Of a stretch of DNA of 64,000 nt, positions 21,821 to 34,900 are shown one piece after another. The stretch comes from Amphiura filiformis (taxonomy: Eukaryota > Echinodermata > Ophiuroidea > Amphilepidida > Amphiuridae). Within the stretch, counting starts at the first letter, position 1; every line of letters begins with the position of its first letter. Made by a program: the position numbers and the translations under genes. The stretch lies in assembly GCF_039555335.1 (NCBI RefSeq), contig NC_092628.1, positions 102,260,647 through 102,324,646 on the forward strand. The letters run 5' to 3'. Below the pieces are notes generated by a model. It did not search any database. It was not told the origin of the DNA and saw nothing but the letters and a program-made list of their open reading frames with translations.

Positions 21821-22138
21821 CGCAACTACTTAATCCAGGTAAACTTAAGCTGAGACGTTATGGAAATTAGTATCAGTGGTGTCAAGGTGACTTTAAGGGG
21901 GAGGTGGTGGCACAAACCCATATTTTTGCATACTGTTGTGTTATACCCAGACGACAGGTGGAAAGGTACGGGCAGTCATGTCCTACATTAATATTGATAT
22001 CATAATTGCCACATTGTGGGAAGATCATCTCAAAAATTTGGTAAGGTTAAAGGTACACTAATTCGATATCACCCAGAGGATATCGCGTACATCACAATAT
22101 TTGCTGAACCATGAAATGGTATCAGCCTATAATAGTGT

Positions 22139-22182
22139 ATGTTACTTGCTTACTTACTTACTAGCTTACTTACTAACTGACT
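22139..22182. repeat. (CTTA)n microsatellite
   Basis: Interrupted CTTA tetranucleotides about 320 bp upstream of the receptor start codon. Confidence 0.7.
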
Positions 22183-22503
22183 AACCTTTTAGTCTGAAAT
22201 GACCATATCTTGAATGACCCCCAAGTGGTGTCAAATGAAAGAGAAAAAAGTAAAGTATATAATAAAAATATTTTCCCACCCGGGGTGACACTCATCATAA
22301 GACATGGGTAAATTTTCATATGGGTCCTTTTCATATATCCAAATGCCAAGAAGGTATGATCCCCTAAGGTGTGAAATGAAAGAGAGCAATGCCCCCGGCT
22401 GAAGCCACATGGTCCAGCTTTGGTGCGTTAACCGCTCTAGTTTCATTTATCTCAATGTCTCTTGTTCTCCCAAGTCGTATAGGTTGTTGACAACAGAACC
22501 AAA

Positions 22504-22822
22504 ATGGATAAGAACGCATTCGTCTTGGCTGATAACCAAACTAACGCCAACTCTGATTCAAATAGCAGTAGTTCACCCTTCTTCAATTACTCATTCAACC
22601 CTGATGATGTAGATTACGAATTATCTTCAACACGAGGACCCAAATCCCATCGGGCAGACCCATTGTTCAACGTTTTTCTGGTTGGTGGCTATATGGTGAT
22701 TATCATCATTGGAATTACGGCGAACTTAATGGTCCTGATGGTTGCTTTAAATAATCAAAGGAGACGTATTGGAAACAGGGCCCTATGTACGATGAACACA
22801 TATATTATCAATCTGGCTTCAG
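22504..22822 (+). CDS. GPCR exon 1 (N-tail, TM1, start of TM2)
   Basis: Codes residues 1-106 plus the first base of codon 107. It ends CTTCAG followed by the donor GTGAGT. It contains the glycosylation sequons, TM1 (about 57-82), the basic intracellular loop NNQRRRIGNR, and INLAS of TM2. Read-through of the donor gives only an unrelated tail to 22911. Confidence 0.82.
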
Positions 22823-25800
22823 GTGAGTTATCATATATCATATTTCAATTTACTTCGGTTATCAGGGTTATTGGATTATATCAATCAAATCTGTCCGCAT
22901 TAACGGATTAGTTACGGGAAAGAGACCACGTACATCAAACGACTCTTTTCAGAGCCACCGTTTTGTCTAGAGTAGATCACGGATAAACGTTTTCGATGGC
23001 TCGGACGTTGATACAAACTTTCAACTTGGCCATATATTAAAACAAATACAATCTAATCAAAGTGAAATGGAGAGAGTTACCATGTTTTAAGCAAAGTGGA
23101 TCCCTAGTTATGGGTTCCAAAAATCGCCCGTTGCACAATATAGCGCTAGCTGTTAGCATTCTTGAGCTCTGTATTCTATATTGTATGCCGCTAAGCTCCA
23201 TAACGTAAAGAGCTGCAAAGCTAGCTCAATTCTCGCATTTCGCAATATATGCGCCCCCATTCGGTTTAAATGCGACAGTCGTCGTAGCCAGTAGCGTAGC
23301 CAGCGGGGGGGGCAGGTGGGGCAGAGTGCCCCCCCCTGACAAAAAATGAAAGAAAAAGTGCCCTTCTGACAAAAAATGAGAGAGAAAATCAGGAGGGCAA
23401 AGGAAAAGAAAAGGGCAAGGAGCCCCTTTTCTAGCAAAATTCAGGGCCAAAATAGTGTAAAATACAAAATTTTCGCGCTACGCGCGCAAATTGTAACAAT
23501 AAAGCCCTTTTTAGCCGGATAATGGGCGAAAATAGTGTAAAATACCATTTTTTCGCGCTACGCGCGCACATCATCCCAATAAGGCCCTTTTCGGGAAGCT
23601 CGAAGACATACAGTCTCTATGTATTGTATGATGCAACTTCAATTTTTTTCGTCTGTGCCCCCAAAATTTTATTTTGCCCCCCCTGACCAAGAAAGCTGGC
23701 TACGCCCCTGGTCGTAGCGCGTTGAATTGTGGAAAATTGGTCGACAAGTTCAAACCAGACCTGGAAGTAGATATCACCAAGCACGCGGACGTAATTTCGC
23801 ATTCAGTTTCCACAAATAAGCCGTAACACAGGAACATTATGTGTTTAAATGTCAATATAATTATGTTACACGCCAATGCACACTAAACAGCAGTTTACAT
23901 TAATTGATCACACGGAATCCGTGGTAGAGCTGTTTTCAGCATTATTATCACACTCGTGTAAAAGTCCAATGGTGGCTAGCAAGGCGATGTCGACGCTGGA
24001 GGTCAAAAATTGGACTAGCAAGAGCAACCGTTGGCGGCGCTTTGTATTGTGAAATGCGAGATAAGGCGTTCGACTATTGTATGGTGAGAAAGGTTGTGGG
24101 TTCGAACTCTGGCGAACCTCTAGTGAAAAAATGTCAACGAAATATTGCACATCATAATTATACGTTTGGAATTTTTCACTAAAGATTTAAAATTCATTGA
24201 TGATTTGCATCAAATCATAAGCACATTTCCGAGTGTGCAGCAGCTGAATCCGACATTGCTTGAAATCAACAGTTTAGTCCATTTTACAGTTTGGTCTTTA
24301 ACATTATTGTTCTTGTACATGGGCCACTCAGAACCCTCGTCTTCAATACAATTATACTGAGCAATTATTACATAATCTTTTCTAAACCTGCAAATGAATC
24401 ATTACCGGTGCGTTTCGGTACTGCTTTCCTAAGCCTTTTTAGAGCGTTTTTTATTTAAAAGGCGCCCCATGAATGTGTGCCAAAAATTGCTTGTCCCCCC
24501 TCTCGGCTGGCCAAAAATTGCTTGCCCCCCTGCAGCTCGCCAAAATTTTCTTTCCCCCCAATTTTACCCTCCTCCTAGGGCTCATAATTATTGCACAGCC
24601 CTAAACAAATAAACAATAGGCGAATCACTTTAGGATTGAGTTATAAAACTCCAATGCTGTATAAAGACGGATAAGAAAATTCAAAATAAAAACGTTTCTG
24701 TAAAGTAGATGTGAGATTTTTCAATCTTAAATATATAATATAAACACTGTTTCCAAACTCTCCACAGCTGACTTGCTATATATATTCGGTGGCATATTTT
24801 GGGCCATCGCTAATAATGATCCAAGAGGATGGATGTTTGGCGAGTTAGGTTGTCGTGCAGTAGTTAGCCTGGATGTCATCACCATGCATGCTGGATCCTA
24901 TATTCTCACTACTATGACCATTGAGAGGTAAGCAATGGACTATTCCATTGGAAATCCACACTCCCCATGTTGAAGATTTGCCAAATGTCTTCGAGAGAGA
25001 GGAAGTATGGGTTTCAATTCGAGTTTCAAATAGAATAGACAATTGGGTAACTTCCATTTGAAATACTCACTTCAGTCAGGGATTTTGCATATTGGGATGG
25101 GCAACTGAAATCACGTGACGATTCAAGTGTGTGCATCCATAATTGCATGAGTTCATAGGGGAAACGTTCAGATTAGGTAACCCAGACACTCTGACTAATC
25201 ATACCGGTAGGTAAAAACATTGATTTGTTAAAATATTTCCGATTCCCAATTACTAGATATAAGTAGAGTACTTTACAAACTATTCTTTGGCAAACTTCAA
25301 AAACACTCAAATGATTAAGTTTACGACGATACTGTGTATATAAATTAGCACCTATGTATCTCCAAGACCTTCTTCGTAGTTATAGGCCTGGTCGAGTAGG
25401 CCTTAGATCCCCCCGGGCTTAGATCATCTAAAATACTTTGCGCCTTGAAGTTCCATCTATTAAACGCGTCATTAGTGATAGCGCTTTCTGTGTTCTTGGA
25501 CCCAAGCTTTGGAATCAGCTTCCGTGAGACTCCCAGCGTAAAAGTGTTCAAAAAGCTAATAAAAACTCATCTTTTCCCCAAAGAGTAGCTCTCTTTACAT
25601 ATCATTTTTAAATATTTTTGCTTTGGTGTAATGGTTGTAATTATTAATGCTTGATTCGGTAATATTGAATTGATGTTTTCATTTATGTGTAATTTTAATT
25701 TGTGATATTTGCATTGTATTTTATATTATTCTGTATATTCTTTCGTGTTTTTAAATTGTGTGTTTTAGTATTTATCTTGTAGTAAAGCGCCTCGATCTAT

Positions 25801-25825
25801 TGAAGAGGCACTGTATAAATGGGCA

Positions 25826-25903
<78 letters not shown>

Positions 25904-28900
25904 AATAAAGATTCTAGGAAGGGTAAGATATTTTCGACACCTAAAATCATTGCATTCAATGTACGCACACTGTAGATACAATGCCGCGCCTCAATCATTA
26001 AATTCTCGCTATTCGCAATAAGGGCGCCGCCAGCGGTTTGCGATGTAATCGTGATGTATCATGGGAAAAGGTCGACACCCAAGTCCGCGCAATACGAATA
26101 TTACCATGCTATTACATAGGAACACGTGACAATATTTTTTAGTTTGTCAAAATAAAGGTGTTACACGCGAATCGATACTCAATAATACTTAATAATGTGA
26201 TTTGAAATGTGCACAATTAATTTTTTCTCTATCGATTTGCGTGTAATACCGTTATATTGACAAACTAAAAATATTGTCACGTGTTCCTATGTAATAGCAT
26301 GGTAATATTCGTATTGCGCGGACTTGGATGTCGACCTTTTCCCATGATACATCACGATTTTCCCATGATACATCACGATTACATCGCAAACCGCTGGCGG
26401 CGCCCTTATTGCGAATAGCGAGAATTGCCATTGGACCCAACGCTCTGCAGGGTCTATTGTTCTATTGTTTCCGATTAGAGCGCTGACATATTGGAAAATG
26501 TTGCCAATCAATATTCATGAGAGTGTACATTCAACGTCCAGTTTGCGAAATTGGGTGAGTTGTGTTTGGTAGGTGTGAAATACATCTGACTGGGCGTTTT
26601 AATTACGTAACGAATAAAGGCATTGACATCGTCGAATGGCTGCCCAGTGCTGTTATGTGTGTAGTTATTATATAGGCCTAATAATTATTATTAAATGTAT
26701 TCATCATTCCTTTCTTTTCCCTTCTCTGTACTTATTCTTTCCTTGGCCTACACTTTATCACTCCCTCGCTCTCATTGTCCCCTCTCACCCTCCCTCTCTC
26801 ATTCCCATCATTTTCCTTATATTTCTATTTATTTCCCCCCTTCCTCCAGCCCTCTCCCCTCTTCCTCCGTCCTCCCCTCCCAAGACTTCCCTCAGAGGTG
26901 AATCTGCCCTCCCCAACCCCTCCCTCTTTGGGTACGCCACTATTTTTATACCAATCTCCTTCTTAAAATAAAATTAAATGGAAATTTCTTAAAAACAACC
27001 TTTATAGGCCTATACTTATACTTACATATATACGTATAGCGATTACCATTATAGTGTAATATAGATATATGGACTGGGCATGGCAGCCTTCATACATTCT
27101 AATGTGTAATCGATCACCAAGAGCATTCAATTTATTTAAATGAAACGCCTATCGTCAGGTGGGTGGTAAAGATGATTGCATCGACAGCTAAAGCCTCCTT
27201 ATAGTCTTCAGACCCACACAAGCACACATTTGGGATACATGAGTACAATGGTACCACTTTACACATGACTGCCCTTACACATGACTGTAGTGTAGTCACT
27301 TATTGATACTCGCCTGTTGTGTAGAGCGTTAATATGATGCCGGATCAGTGACCAATTTAATGGCGGAACTCCTTTATTCGAAACAATGGTACCACTTTTA
27401 TGAATAGCCTGTCGCAACTTCTAATCGGCATCAAACGAACAAAAGATTATATAATCTATTGCGACTCTATTTCTATTTAAAAGCTCTTTGATTGGACCTA
27501 TATCAACAAAAGATTTGAGCCCTGTTGAAATTCCATCCCATCCCAGTCGTCATATTAAGCGAATATGAATGTGCATTGAGGACCTTCAGATGTTACCGGG
27601 GAATACCGTAGATGGCGATATTCAAATTGGGCAAAGATTGTTGATATAGGGGCAATGGCAACTGTTGTGAAGTGCTTTTTACATCCACACCAGGTATATA
27701 ATTATTTTGTACAGACAGTAAACGCACCAATAGAAATTCCGAAATTCAACCTACAGCAAACCAAGATGGGTCTATAAAATGCCCTGCCAGCTGCTGAGAG
27801 TAACTGCTAAGTTAAAGCATATTAATTTATATTCTGCGCGCGGTGAGCAGTGGTACAGGCTGAGACCATAATGTAGGCAGCACTTTTTCATAAGGTGGCC
27901 AAGTCATGGGCTATTTTAACCTTTAGTTTGTGCAGTGAGATTTAAATTCCGTGCAGTAAGAATTTAAAATCCGTGCTTAATATATTTCTATGCAATTCGA
28001 CAAACTCAATAGGGATGTTTTAATAGCACCTATATATACAGTATGGTCGCTTTCCGGTAAAATGTTCGCGCTGCGCGCACTTAACATTTGTTATTTGTAG
28101 TGCTCGGTGATTTCATCACCCCTTTTCTCATGTTTCTAGAAAACTTTTCAAAGGGCCGCATGCATATTATATTCATAGTTTGCGAACCGCTAGGTATCGT
28201 CATTTCACTACCCAGGCCTCACGCCTTGCTCACGACTGTATGTGGGTTTCTGACCAAATTAATCTCATATTTTATCGTAAAAAGTGCCCGAAGTTTTGCG
28301 CAAAAACGTTTGCATGATTTTTTAAAATCTCCAAAACTCGAGGGAGAAAGTCCCCTCCAACCAAGGGCGTGTCCAGGTTTTATTTGGGAATTGATTTTGA
28401 AACATGGGACTTTTGGACCATTTCCCACAGTTTTGGACTTTTTTGACCAAAAAAGTTTGAAGAACCCAACTTTTTCGCTCGCTACGCTTGCAAATGGGCA
28501 AACGCGAACCTTTTTTGACCGAAAAAGCATAAAAAACATGTTTTTAGTCGTTAACGTTTTGGTCTGTGGTGATGGGGGGGGGTTGCTTACCTACGCCCCT
28601 GCTCCAACGCCCACTCCTGACTTTTTTTTCTCTTAAGGTAGCTTTTTCCGGCGTTCTTTCTCATTGGCTAAAAACCAATCGTTATAGCTCATTGGCTAAA
28701 ACCAATCGTTATAGCTCCGCGATGTAATTAATTCAGCTATGAGTTCCGTTTAAAATATACAGGCCAAAATCTATTATTTAACGTCGGACAATAAAGCTTG
28801 TATTTATAAAAGTGTCCCACTGTCTGTTTAGAATTGAAAACTCATTGACAATTAAAGGAAGGTACGACCTGATATATTTGGAAAATCGAATTCTTGGAGA

Positions 28901-31900
28901 ATCGAACTTACGTATAACATAAAATGCCGTCCCTTTGAAAACATTCATGCAAAAAGAACATGTAAATATCCCATACAGCGTGATACGTACAGTTACACTT
29001 ATGTTGATGGGCAATAGTTAGGTTAATTAGCCTTTATGATCCCATATCCAAATTTATGCTGCAAATAGGTTTCTCTTGAAATCATTTACAGACTTTTCCA
29101 GTGGTTGACAACTGTTATGGAGAAGAACTTGCTCCTACAGTTCAGCCCTTTCTTCAGTGATTATTTAAACAGCTTGTCACTGTGCCTTCGCAGTCGGGAT
29201 GTGAACATAGTCTGCTCCTGAATGCCCTCCAGACCGTTTAAGATTTTGAAGGTCTCAATCGGGTCACCTCTCAATCGTCTTCATTCTAGACTGTACAACT
29301 TAAGCTCTTTCAGCCTTTGGATCTTAGACTTTGAATCAGCTTTGTTGATCTGCGCTGTAATTTCTCAATCATGTCTATATCCTTCCTGTAGTTTTGGCAC
29401 CAGGCTTGAACACAATACTCTAGGTGAGGGCGGATGTACGTCTTAAGAGCAGACTAAAGCGCTCCTTGTTGACATACTTAAGCTCATCTTGATTATTCTC
29501 AACTTGGTCTTTGCTTTGTTGGTTGCTGCTGCACACTGATTACTTGCCATCCCATCTTTTGTGATTATTACTCCCAGGTCTTTCTCCTCAATATCATAGG
29601 GTATCTTCTGGCTTCCAAAATGGTATTCTGAACAGTATTATGCATTCTCTTACATTTGCTTGCGTTGAACCGCAGAAGCCATGTCTCTGACCACTTCTGG
29701 AGAGAACTAGGCCGTTCTACACTTATTTCCTGTCTTCTTCCTTCATAATGTGCCTATAAAGCTTCGTATCATCAGCAATCATTTTCACGCTTGACTCCAC
29801 GTTCTCCGGCATGTCATTAATGTAGAGCAACAATAATATTGGGCCTAATACTGACCCCTGCAGTACTCCGCTGCATACTTCAGACCAACTTGATTCGCTG
29901 TCTCCTACTGATACTTCCTGCTTCCTTCCAATCAGAAACTCTTGAATCCATTTTAACACTTTACTCTCTACTCCACAGGCTAGCTTGCAGCTTACATAAC
30001 AATCTCTGGTGGGGTATTGAATCAAAGGCCTTGGAATAATCAAGATTTATTATATCTACTCTTCCTTCTTCATCCAACATACTTGTGATGTCATCCAGGG
30101 TTGCAAGAAGATTTGTGAGGCATGACTTGCCCTTGATAAATCCATGCTGGTCTTGATTTGGTCAAAAAACCGTTTTTTGGGGATTTTGGGCCAAAAATGA
30201 GCATTTTGGCCCAAATTTGACATCACACACAGATGAACTTACAAGTCTTTGCCATTCTAAATATGTATATTATTTTGTAAATTAAATCTAATATTGGAAC
30301 TAAGATTTGCAACTCACTTTGCTACGTTGCGTCCGAAAACATCGGACTTCGTCAGGCATCTGATTGAAGATGTTGTGATGACGTCAGATGTTGTGACGTC
30401 AGACGGCGAGGAATGTCTCGTAACGCCGGGACGCAACGTAGCAAAGTGAGTTGCAAATCTTAGTTCCAGTATTAGATTTAATTTACAAAATAATGTTTTG
30501 AACTACTGGATGAATAATCTACACCAAGATCTAAATATGTATACTTTTATATACTTTACACCAACACTTTACAGTTATGAGGCCCGAAAGTTTCCATAAT
30601 TCCAGGGTTCAGACCAATCTTTTAATGAGAAAAATATGAGCTTTTGCCTGATACCAAAATTTGCATTTTGATGGGGGTAAAGTTGGGGATGAGGCAGTCA
30701 ATCAGGTTATCCACCTTTAAGATCACATTCCTCAAGCACATAGTTGTATTGAGATGAATTGAGTGACCGCAGCTTGAAATCATTTCTGGTATTTATTTCT
30801 AGCTATAAAAAAATGGGTAATGGTAAGATTAATGTATTGTGGTGTATTTACTATTGATATTCAATTATATGATTATACATCCCAAATACAGAATGCAACC
30901 GCAAGAATGGTTGCCCTAGTCAAGAAACGCCAGCACATAACGCCAGTACTCCGCCAATTGCATTGGCTACCAGTGAACAGTAGAATCACCTTCAAGGTAT
31001 TACCTCTCACCTACAAGCCATTGCACGGGCTTGCCCCGCGTTACATAACAGTACTGCTTGAGGAATGTGTGCCATCACGCTCGTTGAGATCAGCTTCCAT
31101 GCGACTGCTGAAGCAGCCCAAGTCATCCACGTCATAGGTCTTTCGCGGTTGCTGCCCATGTACTACATGAAACCCCATAAATGCAGTTACTGTCCGTTTT
31201 TCCTATTCAGTGCACACACAGCGCTCCAATTGATGATTGACCTCTAGCTCACTCGCTGTACTGTAGATATAGGCAATAAACTAGTTAGTGAGCTGGTGGG
31301 AAAACCCTTCGCCCAATATTAGCCATAGAGGCTCACATGTGAATTATAATATTCATCGTTAACATACTACAATTTGAAATAACAAATTTCACGGGAAAGC
31401 TGTTGTCGAGCTATTTTTCCGAAGAGAGAATTCCAAAATTTCATAGCAGTCAGATGTGTAATTTCAATGGCAAATTGTGCTCAACAGCTGACTTGTGATA
31501 GCTCCAACTTCGAAGGGACACCGTCGGGTGATCGATTTGATCAATTTTCGCCATGAACTTCAATTCTTTCCCTCTATGGTTGTCTAAAAACGATTAAAAT
31601 GCGATTTGTGGAAGATTGTTGTCGAGCCCTCCCAAATATGGAGTTCTGACTGCCCGATAGGGAGCTAAAAAATGAAAAACTTATTTCCAAACCGTGTTAA
31701 GTCTGAAACCACGTGTTTCTCATTTACTTGTGTGATACAGTAACAATTACTCTGACAAGTTTGACATGAGTTTTACCATCAACAAGCCTGGTTAACAATA
31801 CGCAGACTATTATTCTCATTTGGGGAACAAAGGCCACGTACACCATTGTTACTGGTCGTTTGCGTTGTAATGGTGCATTCAACTGAAATCATGATACCTA

Positions 31901-34900
31901 TTTCATCACAATCCATTGCCCATCACACAGGTAAGTCAGAAACATGTGTTTATGGATTTAACCATGGATATGAGACACATCCCTGAGTTAACATAGTTGA
32001 GCTGTTTTCAATGCGGTTTATCTTGGTTTAATGGGGTTTAAGTCCTACAAAGGTCGTGGTGAATTCTGCTGTAGACATGACTGCATAATGCCGGGTATGA
32101 AACAGTATTCCTATCAGCCCTTCTGTTTACAGTTTAAGGGAAAGACGCATCTTTTTAATTCTTAGTGTATCTTTTTATCATGTTAATAGTGATGATGTAC
32201 ATGTTTGGCATTTGTTGTTAAACATCATTGCTGCAATATTTTGTTTGTTTTCAGATTACTTTTAAGTTGTGGTTTTTAATATCCAGTGTCATCAATCTTG
32301 TAATTTTATTCTGTTGTATGAGTAAATTTTATATGATATTTTTGATGTGTGTGTATTTCCTTTTTTAGTTGTAAAGCACAATGGGGCATCTGCGATGCGA
32401 ATTGCGCTGTAGAAATATTGATTTATTATTATTATCCTTGAATATATCCGGTTATTTTTGGTATTTGTAAAAACCTAATGTTAGACTTGCAATATGTGTG
32501 AATATATGTGTTGAAAGAATATGGTAAGCTGCTGTCTGCGCTTTTAACTTTCAGTCTGCGCTTTGAAAACAAAAACTGACAAAAAATGTTTTTCTTACCA
32601 TGGCAACGTTAAAAATGCGTAATTTTCCTGCGCAAATCGTAAAAATTAGTCATTTCCGCTGGTGAATGGCAGATTCGCATTCGTAGTGGGAAAGAAACGC
32701 ATCTATCTATCTATCGTACAGGTGGTGTGCTTAGCATCTTAGCCTGAGTCGCTCGGCCCCTATATCGAAACTATTAAACACGGCGGAACAAAATCGCCAT
32801 GCGTGGCTATAACTGTTGGATTCGCGCTACTATCATTGCAATTTCTGACTCTGACACGAAGATATAGGGATGATGACGTAGTGATTGTAGATCACTATGA
32901 ATGGGATGAAAAGTTGACCCCAAACTTACGGCTAAAATACTCGATACATTTCCATATATATCAGGCCAAAGGATGTATGCTATGTGTCAGATGTATGTAC
33001 TGTGCAGCTTCTTTTATCGTAGTAGGATATCATAGAAGGATTTTAATATTCACGATAAAACGCATTCTTCTCTTTTGCGTTTTGAGATAAGAACTAATTT
33101 TGAGCAAAATTTTCGCGTGTTACAATTGCTTGTAAAATGTCAGTTTTATTGAGGCTTGTTTAATTTTTCGTTTGCATAAAGGTGGTACCAGGAAACGTAA
33201 AAAAAATACTCGTACGGCCCTTTTCAGCGTCGAAATGAAACATTGATTTTCAATGCTACAGGCTGATGACGTCATTATATGAAGTGTTTTAATATATCGC
33301 GGTACGTTTAAAGAACGTTGCTATTTGTATATACACTGTCACAGAATGGGGAAGTCCAATCAGCAAAAAGGCCTTGACAAATGTAGGCCAATCAAATTAA
33401 GGAAAATCATGCTTAACCCACTACTAATTGTAACAGAAACCATTAAATCACCATTCATCAGTTAGAAAAGTATATTTAAGAAATTATCAAAAGTCCCCAA
33501 AAGTCCAAGTAGTGGAACAGTGCCTAATTTGCATAAATCCAAAATGGCCGCTTATACAGGGGGTGAAATTTCAAAGGTTGACAAATCTTGTTAAAAACCA
33601 GTTCTTGAGTTATGGGCAAAAAGGCCAACCCGGGGGGGGCACTCAACACAAATGACCATACGGATATGCTCCCCGGAAAGACCCCCCCTTTTGGGTTTCT
33701 GCAGCTCCGAAAGACCCCTATATTTGACCAAAATACAGCTCCGAAAGACCCTTGATTTTGATAATTTCAGCTCTAAAAGACCCAAAATTGCTCATTCCTC
33801 ATATTTCTTGTTTTTCAGGCGATTTTCAACCAAAAAGCCAAGAAAGACCCTTGATTTGGACTTTTCGCAGCTCCAAAAGACCCCATTCTACTTGTTCACA
33901 GCCCGGTTCGCATCTCCGAAAGACCCCTTTTACCGGTACGCCGTCAGCTCCCAAAGACCCACCACCTCAAAATTCCGGGGGAGCATACCCACCAAAAATT
34001 TTTGATGTGCCCCCCCCCCCGGGAAGGCCAAAGGTCAAATTTTGGGTCCACAGTCGTTTACAATGGAAATATACTCCAATTTTAATTCAACTGGTCTCAA
34101 ATTGTTCCTTTGGCAAAAATAAATCAAAATGAGAAAAGTTGCATTGTTTTGGTACATAAAAAAAATCACAAAATAGGTCAAGGTTAATACGGTTCTATGG
34201 AATAATAATAATTATCTTCTTTGCCATGTTACTAGGGTATAACAAACCGCCTGAGATATGGCAACAATTCTTTTTATTAAATGCTTTTGACCTTTCCCCC
34301 TATAACTCAAGAAATGTACATCGGAGATAGGTCAAACTATACTTTTTCTGAATCCTTATGACGAGAGGAATACATTGGTATCGTTTTGATTTGACCAAAT
34401 ATGAAATTTCACCCCCTGCATAAGCGGCCATTTTGGATTTATGCAAATTAGGCACTGTTCCACTACTGGGATTTTTGGGGACTTTTGATATGTTTTTGTA
34501 TTAGCTTTTGAGAGATGGGTGCATGAGAAATGGATTCTGTTGCAATTAGCGGTGGGCGATCTTTTAATTTGATTGGCCTGATCGACAAGCAAGCTCCAGT
34601 AAATGAATAAATGTTTATGTGAACAGCTCAATTAATTTTGGAAGGCAATTCGCCGAAGAAGAAAAAAAACCCCCAAAACTGCGCAATGATGGAAAAAGAA
34701 CCGTAGTCAATCTGCTATTGTTATGCTCGTGTAGAAAACACTCTCCACCACCTCAACCCATTTGTGTCTAAGCAGCCAAAACGTTACAGCACACTACAAT
34801 CCAGCTACTCATGCTGCCTCTATGCGAAACCGTCGCAAGCTGAACGCGAAATTTTAGCCAAAAACTGACTTTGATTCACAACTTCATATCATGACGTCAC

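Noticed and set aside
25765..25998. Polyleucine and polyisoleucine frames
   Set aside because: Translation of the AAT microsatellite at the LINE 3' end.
26636..26971. Proline/serine-rich frame also present at 46534-46920
   Set aside because: Both lie in the two copies of one hAT-like element. Similarity is explained by DNA homology, and the pyrimidine-rich stretch differs by indels that are not codon-sized throughout.
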